NCBI RefSeq assembly: GCF_004115215.2
Contig: NC_041748.1
Coordinates: 23,984,337 to 24,048,336 of the forward strand
Direction of reading: 5' to 3'
DNA: 64,000 bases
From: Ornithorhynchus anatinus
Taxonomy: Eukaryota; Chordata; Mammalia; Monotremata; Ornithorhynchidae
In this document: piece after piece, positions 8,462 through 18,900 of the stretch
How positions within the stretch are numbered: position 1 is the first letter of the stretch
Layout of the letters: the number at the start of each line of letters is the position of its first letter
The notes under the pieces: model-generated
What the model saw: only the letters and a program-made list of their open reading frames with translations
What the model was told of the DNA's origin: nothing
Databases searched by the model: none
Translations under genes and position numbers: made by a program

Positions 8462-8736
8462 TAGTGATAATGTCGGGGTTTGTTAAGCGCTTCCTAGGTG
8501 CCGAGCGCCCGTTGTAAGCGCTGGGGGAGATCCGGGGTCATCAGGTGGTCCCACGGGAGGCGCCCAGTTCATCCCCGTTTTCCAGATGGGGTCACTGAGG
8601 CCCGGAGAAGGGAAGCGACTGGCCCACAGGCCCCCAGCTGACAAGTGGCAGAGCGGGGACTCGAACTCCTGACCTCTGACTCCCAAGCCCGGGCTCTTTC
8701 CCCTGAGCCACGCTGCTTCTCTACTACTGAGGCCGG
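8462..8736 (-). mobile_element. Full-length Mon-1 SINE (-)
   Basis: This runs from AGTGATAATGTCGGGGTTTGTTAAGCGC to CCACGCTGCTTCTC and includes the inverted box B (GGGGACTCGAACTCCTGACC). Confidence 0.85.
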
Positions 8737-9628
8737 GCCGCCCTCCTAAGCGCTCGGGAACTACAATTCGGCAATTATTCACGCGGCCGTATTTATCGAA
8801 TTTAGCAGAGCGCTTAGAACAGTGCTCGGCACAGAGGAGGCGCTTAATAATAATCATCATGTGGGAATTTCTTAAGCGCTTGCTTAATAATAATAATGTT
8901 GATATTTGTTAAGCGCTCACTCTGTGCCGAGCACTGTTCTAAACGCCGGGGTAGACGCAGGGGAATCAGGTGGTCCCCCGTGGGGCTCCCAGTCTTCATC
9001 CCCATTTTCCAGATGAGGGAACTGAGGCCCAGAGAAGTGAAGTGACTTGCCCCCAGTCACACAGCTGACGAGGGGCAGAGCAGGGATTCGAACCCACGAC
9101 CTCTGACTCCAAAGCCCGTGCTCTTGCCACTGAGCCACGCTGCTTCTCTGTTCTAAGCGCTGGGGTGGGTACAGGGTCATCAGGTGGTCCCAAATAATAA
9201 TAATAATAATAATAATGTTGGTATTTGTTAAGCACTTACTATGTGCAGAGCGCTGTTGTAAGCGCTGGTGGAGATACAGGGTCATCATGTTGTCCCTCGT
9301 AGGGCTCACAGTCTTCATCCCCATTCGACAGATGAAGTCACTGAGGCACAGAGAAGTTAAGTGACTTGCGCAGGGTCAAGTGACAGAGCCGGGATTCGAA
9401 CCCATGACCTCTGACTCCCAGGCCCGGGCTCTTTCCACTGAGCCACGCTGCTTCTCTATTTAGCCAGGGCTTACTGTGTGCGGGGCACTGTCCTAAGCGC
9501 TCGGAAAGTACAATTCGGCAATTATTCATTCAGTCGTATTTATTGAACTTAGCAAAGCACTTAGAACAGTGCTTTGCACCTAGTAAGCGCTTAACAAATA
9601 CCAACATCATTATTATCATTATTATTAT
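8737..9628. mobile_element. Mon-1/L2 pile-up between MRPL40 and HIRA
   Basis: In order: an L2 (-) fragment at about 8737-8805; a Mon-1 (+) tail at about 8800-8862; a full Mon-1 (-) at 8886-9152; a short Mon-1 (-) start at 9153-9192; another full Mon-1 (-) with an (AAT)n tail at 9193-9457; an L2 (-) end at about 9457-9545; and a Mon-1 (+) tail at about 9545-9628. Confidence 0.75.
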
Positions 9629-10083
9629 CGAGCGCTTACCCTATGCCGAGTACTGTACTGAGCGCTGGGATTCTACAATTCAGCAACGGAAAGAGACAAC
9701 TGTGGGCAAAGCATTGTTCTAAGGGCTGCGGGGATACAAGGTCATCCGGTGTCCTACATGGGGCTCACAGTCTTCATCCCCATCCCAGCTCTGCCACTTG
9801 TCAGCTGTGTGACTTTGGGCAAGTCACTTCCCTTCTCTGGGCCTCAGTTCCCTCGTCTGTAAAATGGGGACGAAGACTGCGAGCCCCACGAGGGACAACG
9901 TGATGACCCTGGATCTCCACCAGCGCTTACAACAGCGCTCTGCTCATAGTAAGTGCTTAACAAATACCAACATTATTATTATTGTTATTTGACAGAGGAG
10001 GGAACTGAGGCCCAGAGAAGTGAAGTGACCTGCCCACAGTTACACCGCTGACAAGTGGCAGAGCCGGGATTCGAACCCAGGAC
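9629..10083. mobile_element. Mon-1 and L2 fragments
   Basis: An L2 (-) start lies at about 9629-9690 and a Mon-1 (-) piece at about 9700-9784. A 5'-truncated Mon-1 (+) lies at about 9784-9980, and a Mon-1 (-) piece ending GATTCGAACCCAGGAC lies at about 9981-10083. Confidence 0.7.
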
Positions 10084-10378
10084 TATATTATGTAAATGAT
10101 AAGTAGAATGTAAATGAGCAGATAAATGCTTCACCGTCCAGAGCAGGCATCCCGTCCAGCACTCTGCGTGGTGGGTACGTTGGGCACTGTGGAGGTGTCC
10201 GGTACAGTGCCCCGCTCAAGGGCAGGTGCCCGGGAAACACCGCTGGAGCCGGCCTCTGTGTTCCATAGAGTGGGCCGTGACCGGGGGGCGGGGGGGTGTC
10301 CTGAAGTCCCGCCGGACGCTCCAGGCCCGGGGCAGCTCTGCCCGCCGAGCCCGGGCCGAGGCCAGAGCCGGCCGCGCA
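10084..10378. other. MRPL40-HIRA intergenic unique sequence, no gene seen
   Basis: A short AT-rich patch (TATTATGTAAATGATAAG) gives way to GC-rich unique sequence. Overlapping frames on both strands have no recognisable homology. Confidence 0.5.
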
Positions 10379-10673
10379 ACGGTGGAGCGGTGGCCCAACG
10401 GATGGGGAACCTGCCCTCGGGGAGGGAGGGACTCCCTCGAATCCGGAATCCCGAGACTCGAATCCCGGCTCCGCCACTTGTCAGCTGTGTGGCCGTGGGC
10501 AAGTCACTTCACTTCTCTGGGCCTCAGTTCCCTCATCTGTCAAATGGGGATGAAGACTGTGAGCCCCCCGTGGGACAACCTGATTCCCTTGTGTCTACCC
10601 CAGTGCTTAGAACAGTGCTCGGCACATAGTAAGCGCTTAATAAATACCAACATTATCATTATTATTGTTATTA
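10379..10673 (+). mobile_element. Mon-1 SINE (+)
   Basis: A complete copy has GACTCGAATCCCGGCTCCGCC as box B region and ends AATAAATACCAACATTATCATTATTATTGTTATTATT. Its 5' end is diverged. Bases 10674-10954 after it are C-rich unique sequence with no gene seen. Confidence 0.8.
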
Positions 10674-10954
10674 TTGACCCGCACCGGGGCGAGACGGGCG
10701 TAATGTGTGATGGGACGGTCCGGAGAGCTGATACGTCCAGCTAGGTGTACCGTGCCCGTTGGGACGTGCGTGGGGGTTCACCCGCTTCCCCAATCCCATG
10801 CCCACCCTAAATGAGAGCCGCTCTCTTTCTGCTCCTTCGCATCCCCAGTCTGATCTTCCCCCTGCCCCCAACTCCGGTCCCCCCCTCTCCCCGCCCCAGC
10901 CGGTCCCCCTCCCCCTTTGCCAGTCCGGTCCCCTCCCGACCCGGTCATTCATTA

Positions 10955-11222
10955 GAGAAGCAGCGTGGCTCGGTGGTAAGAGCCCCGGCTGGGGAGTCGG
11001 AGGTCACGGGTTCCAATCCCGGCTCCGCCACTCGTCAGCTGTGGGACTCTGGGTCAGTCACTTCACTTCTCCGGGCCTCAGTTCCCTCAACTGTCAAATG
11101 GGGATGAAGACTGTGAGTCCCAAGTGGGACAACCAACCTGAGGACTTTGTATCCTCCCCAGTGCTTAGAACAGTGCTTGGCGCATGGTAAGAGCTTAACA
11201 GATGCCACTGTTGTTATTATCA
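10955..11222 (+). mobile_element. Full-length Mon-1 SINE (+)
   Basis: It begins GAGAAGCAGCGTGGCTCGGTGG (box A), has GGGTTCCAATCCC for box B and ends CACTGTTGTTATTATCATG. Confidence 0.85.
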
Positions 11223-11395
11223 TGTATTCAATCGTATTTATTGAGCGCTTTCTGTGGGCAGAGCACCGTACTTAGCCCTTGGGAAAGTTGAAGGCAGGAC
11301 TAAAGAGGAACGATCCCTGCTCACAACGAGGTCACAGTCCGGGGGAAATAAATAGATATTTATTTGCTTCTAAATATCAATAGAAGCAAAGGGAC
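11223..11395 (-). mobile_element. L2 3' end (-)
   Basis: It starts TATTCAATCGTATTTATTGAGCGC and includes GATCCCTGCTCACAACGAGG and AAATAAATAGATATTTATTTGC, the L2 3' UTR in reverse orientation. Confidence 0.8.
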
Positions 11396-11402
11396 AGCAA
11401 CA

Positions 11403-11657
11403 TAAAGAAGCCGTGTAGCTCAGCGGAAAGAGCCCGGGCTGGGGAGTCGGACGTCACGGGTTCCGATCCCGGCTCCGCCGCTCGTCAGCTGTGGGACTCC
11501 GGGCCAGTCACTTGACTTCTCCGGGCCTCAGTTCCCTCGACTGTCAAATGGGGATGAAGATCGGGAGCCCCACGTGGGACAACCCGATGACCTTGTATCT
11601 ATCCCGGCGCTTAGCACAGTGCTTGGCACATAGTACGCACTGAACAGATACCAACAT
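11403..11657 (+). mobile_element. Full-length Mon-1 SINE (+)
   Basis: The copy runs from AAGAAGCCGTGTAGCTCAGCGG to GAACAGATACCAACAT, with GGGTTCCGATCCC in the box B position. Confidence 0.85.
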
Positions 11658-11704
11658 AAAGGGTTGAAGTGACAGCCGTGGGGCGGGAGAGCAAAAGGAG
11701 TGGG

Positions 11705-11965
11705 TAGAGAAGCAGCGTGGCTCAGTGGAAGGAGGCCGGGCTGGGGAGTCAGAGGTCATGGGTTCGAATCCCAGCTCCGCCGCTTGTCAGCTGGGTGACC
11801 GTGGGCGAGTCACTTCACTTCTCTGGGCCTCAGTGACCTCATCTGTAAAATGGGGATGAAGACTGGGAGCCCCGCGTGGGACAACCTGATCACGCTGTAT
11901 CCTCCCCAGCGCTTAGAACAGTGCTTCGCACTTAGTAAGCGCTTAACAAACACCAGCATCATCAT
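11705..11965 (+). mobile_element. Full-length Mon-1 SINE (+)
   Basis: Box A (TGGCTCAGTGGA) and box B (GGTTCGAATCC) are both intact, and the tail ends AACAAACACCAGCATCATCATT. It is one of the best-preserved copies. Confidence 0.9.
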
Positions 11966-12049
11966 TTACAATTGGAGGGGGAAGGGAGGTCCCTCCAGAA
12001 TCCCTGCCTCAAATTGGTTCCTCTCGACCTGCTCCCTGTCCTTCCCCCC

Positions 12050-12087
12050 TTCCTCCTCCTCCTCCTCCTCCTCCTCCTCCTCCTCCC
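12050..12087 (+). repeat. (CCT)n microsatellite
   Basis: About 12 tandem TCC/CCT triplets lie between the SINE cluster and the HIRA upstream minisatellite. Confidence 0.95.
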
Positions 12088-12109
12088 GGGGTCCGGTGCC
12101 CCGCCAGGG

Positions 12110-12730
12110 CCGGAACGTGGTGTGCAGGGGGGACGGGGTGGAGGGGGGGAACGTCATGTGCGGAGGAACGTCATGCGGGGGGAACTAGTTTGCACGGGAA
12201 CGTGAGGTGGCAAGGAACGCGGTGTCGGGCGGAACGCGGTGTCGGGGCGGAACGTCATGTGGGGGGAACGTGGAGTGCGGCGGAACGTGATGTGGGGCGG
12301 AACGTCATGTGGGGGGAACGCGATGGGGGGCGGAACGTCATGTAGGGGGAAGGTGATGTGGGGGAAAGGCGATGTGAGGTGGAACGTGATGGGGGCGGAA
12401 CGTCATGTGCGGGGGAACGCGATGGGGGGCGGAACGTCATGTGCGGGGGAACGCGATGGGGGCGGAACGTCATGTAGGGGGAAGGTGATGGGGGGGGAAC
12501 GTGGCGTGGGGCGGAACGTCATGTCGGGGGGAACGCGATGGGGGGCGGAACGTCATGTGCGGGGGAACGCGATGGGGGCGGAACGTCATGTAGGGGGAAG
12601 GTGATGGGGGGGGGGAACGTGGAGTGGGGCGGAACGTCATGTCGGGGGGAACGCGATGGGGGCGGAACGTGATGTAGGGGGAAGGCGATGGGGGGCGGAA
12701 CGCGAGGGGGGGGGGAAGGTGATGTGGGGG
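12110..12730 (+). repeat. HIRA-upstream minisatellite with ACGTCATG core
   Basis: A tandem array has basic units of about 16-18 bp of the form GGAACGTCATGTGGGGGG. ACGTCATG occurs 12 times (12151, 12168, 12252, 12302, 12335, 12400, 12434, 12466, 12515, 12550, 12583, 12634). Variant units read AACGCGATGG, AACGTGATG and AAGGTGATG. Groups of units recur with a period of about 117 bp (12434 to 12550, 12466 to 12583, 12515 to 12634), a higher-order repeat. The array ends about 200 bp before the HIRA ATG. Confidence 0.95.
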
Positions 12731-12927
12731 GAAGGCGGAGTGTGCGGGAGCCGGCGTGGCGGGGGCGGCTGCGGGGTGCGGTGCCTGGGGGGTCGGCGCG
12801 GGCTGTGAGTGCCGGAGGCGGCGGCGGGGGATGCGGGGGCGGCGGGGCGGGGCGGGGCGGGGCCGGGCGAGCTGAGCGGGCGCCGGCGGGGGCCGTCGGG
12901 GGCCGTCGGGGGCGCAGGCGCAGCACG
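12731..12927 (+). promoter_or_regulatory. HIRA: HIRA CpG-island promoter / 5' UTR
   Basis: GC-rich, CpG-dense sequence directly precedes the HIRA ATG, with a run of overlapping GC boxes (GGCGGGGCGGGGCGGGGCGG at 12841-12860) and a duplicated GGGGGCCGTC near 12888-12910. No TATA or CCAAT box is seen. It fits an SP/KLF-driven promoter; the transcription start is not visible. Confidence 0.65.
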
Positions 12928-15900
12928 ATGAAGCTCCTCAAGCCCACCTGGGTCAACCACAACGGTGAGCGCTCCCCTCCCCCTCCAGAGCGGGCCGGAG
13001 TCCTGGGTTCGAATCCCGGGGGGGGCGCGCCTCAGGTGCAGAACGGGGATGAAGGGGGGGGGAAACCGCCTCATCGCCCTCCGTCTCCCCCGGCGCTCAC
13101 CACGGGCGCTCGGCTCGTGGTCGGCGCCTAACACGTAGCCCCACGGGGACGGGGCTCGGGGGAAAGAGGCCGGGCCGGGGAGGCGGAGGTCAGGGGTTCG
13201 AATCCCGCCTCCGCCCCCTGGCAGCCGGGGGACCGTGGGCCAGTCGCTTCACTTCCCTGGGCCTCAGTTCCCCCATCTGCAAAATGGGGATGCACCCGAT
13301 GACCCCGGATCTCCCCCCGGCGCTTAGAACGGTGGTCGGCACGTAGTAAGCGCTTCACGGATACCGACGTTGTTGTTGTTATCGTTTCTACGTTGACGTT
13401 GTTGGTCTCCGTTAGGCGCTTACTATGTGCAGAGCGCTGTTCTAAGTGCTAGGGGAGATACAGGGAGAGAGCCCGGGCTTGGGAGTCGGAGGTCGTGGGT
13501 TCGAGTGCCGCTCCTCCACCTGTCAGCTGGGGGGACCGTGGGCGAGTCACTTCTCTGGGCCTCGAGCCCGGGCTTGGGAGTCGGAGGTCGTGGGTTCGAA
13601 TCCCAGCTCCGCCACCTGTCAGCTGGGGGACCGCGGGCGAGTCGCTTCGCTTCTCTGGGCCCCAGTGACCTCATCTGGAAAATGGGGATGAACTGGGAGC
13701 CTCGCGTGGGACCACCCGACGACCCTGTCTCTCCCCCGGCGCTTAGAACAGTGCTCTGCACGTAGTAAGCGCTTCACAAATACCAGCGTTAACATTAACA
13801 TGGGGATGAAGACTGGGAGCCTCACAGGGGACAACCTCGTCATCTCCCGTCTGGAACGGGGCTTGGCACGTAGTAAGAGCTTAACAGATACCACCGTTAT
13901 TATCGTGAGAAGCAGCGGGGCTCAGGGGAAAGAGCCCGGGCTGGGGAGTCAGAGGTCGTGGGTTCGAATCCCACTCCACCCCTTGCCGGCCGGGTGACTT
14001 TGGGCAAAGTCACTTCACCTCTCTGGGTCTCAGTGACCTCATTTGGAAAATGGGGATTAAAACCCGTGAGCCCCACAGAGGACAACGTGTTCACCTGGTA
14101 GCCCCCTTAGCGCTTACAACAGAGCTGGGCACATTATAAGCACTTAAGAAATGCCACCATTATTATTATTATTATGATGATCTTGTATCTCCTCCGGCGT
14201 TTAGAACGGGGCTCGGTGCATAGCGCTGAATGAGTACCGACGTTGTTGTTATTATTACTACTATCTTCTTTTTGCCCCTCCCGCCCCCCCAGCCTCCCCC
14301 CCTGCCCTTCCCGCACCCCCGGGTCGGGGCCGGGGGACCCTCTCCAAGCGACTGCAGTCGGGGCCCCCTCCCCATCCCTTCCCGCATCCATTCTGGGGGG
14401 GGGTCTCTCGACCCCCCCCAGCTGCCCGTTCTAGTTGGAGGGGGCGCAGAGCAGAGCGGGCCGGGGAGCCGACCGCCCCCGCCAACTCCACCCCGTCATC
14501 CTCCTCCTCCTCCTCCTCCTCCACCCCTTCCCGTGCCCTTTCTCGGCGGGGTCTCGGCCCCCCGTCGTCCGGGCGGGGAGCGACCCCCCCCGCCGGGGGA
14601 AGCCTCGGGAGCCAGCCCTCACACACGCAGCTGCAGGGACGGACCCCCGCGCCAGAAGCGGCGGGGGTTGTGCGGCCGGAGCAGCGAGGCGGCGTCCGGC
14701 CCCCCGAGCCCACCGCGGCAACGGAGGGGGCGGATGTTGGGTCGCCGGGACCCCCGGCCCCCCGGCTTGCGGCCTCGTGGCCGTCGGGGCAGGGGAGGAC
14801 GAGGGGCTGTGTCCCCCCCCCCCCGTGACCACAGCCGGACAGCGTGGCCCCTGCCCGGCCGGGTGGCCGCTTGATGGATCGGGCGGTGGGTCGGGTGTTG
14901 GGGTGGTGAGGTCCGGCCTCGAGCCTGCCAGCCCGTCCCCCCGCCCGAGCTGTCACTGTGGGGACCCGGGGCGTCAGGACGCCCCGCTCGGGCTGGATGG
15001 CGCCCGGGGTTGGACCCGCCGCCGCCCCGACCTGGGGCGAACCTGGGCCGTATCGGGGGTCAGGGGTCAGCTCGGCGGTCTTCCCTCGTTTCCAGGAAAG
15101 CCGATCTTCTCGGTGGACATTCACCCTGATGGCACCAAGTTCGCCACCGGAGGGCAAGGTGCGTGTCCGGCCCGGGGCCCGGGAGGGGCGGGGGGCCTCA
15201 GGGGCCGCGCGACGGGGCGGGAGACCCCAGTGTCTCCGCAAACGGCCCGTCCGCGGGCCCCGGCCGCTCCCTCCTCCGGGCGCGCCGGCCGGCCGCTCTG
15301 CCCTCCTCTGGGCCCCCGGGCCCCGGCTCGGGTCGCGTCGGGAACGGGGTCTCCGGGGAAGGCGCGGAGCGCTGCGGGCCGGCGGGGGGCGGGGAGCGCC
15401 GGGAGCCGGACGGCCGCCGACGAGGTCGGGTCCCCCGCCCGTGCGCCTCAGGCCAGGACTCGGGCAAGGTGGTCATCTGGAGCCTGGGCCCCGTCCTCAA
15501 GGAGGAGGAAGAGAAGGACGAGAACATCCCCAAGATGCTGTGCCAGATGGACAACCACCTGGGTGCGCGGGGGGCGGCCGTGGGGGAGCGGGGCGGAGGC
15601 CGGCCGGGGGCGGGGGGCCCGGCGGGCGAGCGGGCGGTGGCGGCGGTGGCTCAGCTCTCTGTCTCCCTCTCTCCCCTCCCCACGCCGTCGGCCCCCCGCA
15701 GCCTGCGTCAATTGCGTGCGCTGGTCCCACAGCGGCGCGTGCCTGGCCTCCGGCGGCGATGACAAGCTCATCATGGTGTGGACCCGCACCACGTAAGTGC
15801 CGCTCCCGACCCTCGCGCCCCCTGCCCGGCCGCGGCCACCCACCCCGGAGCCATCGCGGGCCGGGAGGGGCCGCCGCTCACCCCCCCTCCCCGACACACG

Positions 15901-18900
15901 CCCGCTCATCCCGGAGCCCCGCCGTGTTCGGGGAGGGGCTGAGACCCTGTGGCCTCTCCCCGCCCACCAGGCTCATGGGCCCCAGCACCGTGTTCGGGTC
16001 CAGCAGCAAAGTGGCCAACGTAGAGCAGTGGCGCTGCGTGTCCATCCTCCGCAGCCACTCGGGCGGTGAGTCGGGGGCCGGGGGCGGGGGAGGCGCCCGT
16101 CCCGGCGGCGAGCGGGAGCCGGGGGGGGGGGGGGGGGCGGGGGGCCGGGCGGGGCCGGGCTCACGCGCCCCGGGGCCCACCGGCCTCTCCGGCCCCGCTC
16201 CCAGATGTGATGGACGTGGCCTGGTCCCCCCACGACGCCTGGCTGGCCTCCTGCAGCGTGGACAACACCGTCGTCATCTGGAACGCCGTCAAGTTCCCAG
16301 GTGCGACGTCTCCCGCCCTCTCGTCCCTCCCCGGCCGCCCGCCGGGCCGTGCGTCCGGAGCCGGCCGTGGCGAGCCCGGCGGGGCCCCGGGCGGGGCGGG
16401 GCGGGGGCCGCCCCCGCCGCCCCCTCCCCCCGCTCCCGAGCCCACGGGCCGCCTCGCCTCGCCTCGCCTCCCCAGAGATCCTGGCCACGCTCCGGGGCCA
16501 CTCGGGCCTGGTGAAGGGACTGACGTGGGACCCGGTGGGCAAGTACATCGCCTCGCAGGCGGACGACCGCAGCCTCAAGGTGTGGCGGACGCTGGACTGG
16601 CAGCTGGAGGCCAGCATCACCGAGCCCTTCGACGAGGTGCGGGGCCGGGAGCCGGGCCGCCGCGGCGGGCGGGCCGGGCGGGCCGGGCGGGGGAGGCCGG
16701 AGACGGGGCCTGACCCGGGGCCTGACCCGGGCCGCGCCTGCAGTGCGGGGGCACCACGCACGTCCTGCGGCTCAGCTGGTCGCCCGACGGCCACTACCTC
16801 GTCTCCGCCCACGCCATGAACAACTCGGGGCCCACCGCCCAGATCATCGAGCGTGACGGCTGGAAGACCAACATGGACTTCGTGGGTCACCGCAAAGCCG
16901 TGACCGTGGTGGTGAGTGCCCGCCGGAACCCCCCGCCTCCCTCGCGCCCCCTCTAGCTCTGGGCGACGCTGCCCGGCCAGACCCCCCCCCCCGCCCCGTT
17001 CCCTCCACCCGGGGCTCCTCCTCCTCTCCCTCCTCTCCCCCCCCCCCCCCCCACGGCCCTCGAAACGGTCCCGCCGGCTCTTTGGCCGTTGCCCGGCGGA
17101 GCGGACGGTTTCCCGCCTGACCCCTCGGGGCCCGTGCCGGGACGCTTGAGCGGGAGACGGGGACGGAGAGGGGAGGGTCGGGCGCGGGGCGGTCCGCGTC
17201 GGATGCCCCGGGGGAGAGTCGGGGCCGGAGAGGGGAGAGACGGGGACGGGACGGTCCGTGCTGGGTCCCCGGGGCGAGGCGAAGGTGGAGAGGGGGAGAG
17301 CCCCCTCCCACGCCCCCGGCGTGGCCTTCGCTCCCCTTAGAAGTTCAACCCAAAGATCTTCAAGAAGAAGCAGAGGAACGGCAGCCCTCCCAAGCCCAGC
17401 TGCCCTTACTGCTGCTGCGCCGTCGGGAGCAAAGACCGCTCGCTGTCCGTCTGGGTGAGTCCCCCGCCCCGTCCCGCCGGGGGGCGGGGGGACCTCCCGG
17501 GCATCCGCCGCTCGGGTCCGGCCCGGCCCCGGCGAAGGGGTTGTCCCTGACCCGAGCTCCCTTGCCCTCCCAGCTCACCTGCCTGAAGCGCCCTTTGGTG
17601 GTTATCCACGAGCTGTTCGACAAGTCCATCATGGACATCTCCTGGTGAGGCCTCCGGGCCGGGTCCCCCCCGGGGCGGGGGGCGGGGAGGGAGGCGATCC
17701 CGGCCACCGGCGGGGCCCCCGACGCCGGCCGCGCCGACCCCCGCCACGCCGAGGCCCCCGTGGCCGACGCCCGCCGCGCCGCCCTTCCAGGACCCTGAAC
17801 GGCCTGGGCATCTTGGTGTGCTCGATGGACGGCTCCGTGGCCTTCTTGGGCTTCTCCCAGGACGAGCTGGGCGACCCGCTCAGCGAGGAGGAGAAGGTAA
17901 CGGGCGGGGCGGGGGGCCGCGGGGAGGGGGTGGGGGCCGCGGGCTCGACCCCACCCCCACCCCCCCCGTCGTCCTCCTCCCCCTGAACGCGTCCTCCTCC
18001 CTCCCCCTCTCCCCGCCCCGCGTCGGCCCCGCCAGAGCAACATCCACCAGTCGACGTACGGGAAGAGCCTGGCCATCGTGACGGAGGCCCAGCTCCCCAC
18101 CACCATCATCGAGAACCCCGAGATGCTCAAGTACCAGCAGCAGCAGCAGCAGCGGCGCCGCCGGCAGCCCGCGGCCGAGCGGGGGGTCGCCGCCCCGGAC
18201 GAGACGGCGGCCCCCAAGGCGGCCGGCGTGGTCAACGGCGAGAGCCTGGAGGACATCAGGAAGGTACCCGTCCGCCGGGCCGGGGCCGAAGGGGAAACAG
18301 AGGGACGTGGGCGGCCCCGGCTCCCCATCCGGTCACCCCCTTTCCCTTCGGCTCCCCCGGCCCTTCCGCCGTCCCTCACCGGTCCCCGGCGAGGCGGTCC
18401 CCTCCCGACGGGCCCCTTCGCCGCCGGCCGTCGGGCCCCGCGCCCCGGCGTCCCGCTGGTCGGCCCTCCGTCGGTCGGTCGCCGGCGTTCGTCTCGTGTC
18501 CACCGGGTGCCGGACACCGTACTAAGCGCTTGAGAGAGTGCCCCGGAACGGCGGAACGGCACATGTGTCCCCGGTCCCCTCCCGCTGTCCGGTCCCCTGC
18601 CTCCTGCTCCCCTTCCCGCGGACCCCGTCGCCGCCCGCCTTCGGCACCGCGGGCCCCGGCCGGACGGCCCCTCCCGCCGTTGGCCGTGGGCGCGCGGGGG
18701 TCCCCGGTCCCCCGGGCCGTCCGCCGCCCTCCCCACCCCGGGCCCCCGCCGCCGCCGGCCGTCGGGGGGTCCGGCCCCGGGCCCTCCGCGACCCCCCGCC
18801 CGCTCACCCGGCCGCTCCCCGCCAGAACCTCCTGAAGAAGCAGGTGGAGACGCGGACGGCGGACGGCCGGAGAAGGATCACCCCTCTCTGCATCGCTCAG

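Noticed and set aside
11735-11780. tRNA gene suggested by box A and box B (GGTTCGAATCC) motifs, seen dozens of times
   Set aside because: The boxes belong to Mon-1 SINEs derived from tRNA. No cloverleaf, anticodon arm or acceptor pairing is present, and the sequence continues into the SINE body.
16105-16140. Long G-run as a functional element
   Set aside because: It sits in a small HIRA intron with polymeric G, a likely slippage or sequencing-prone tract; nothing else supports a function.
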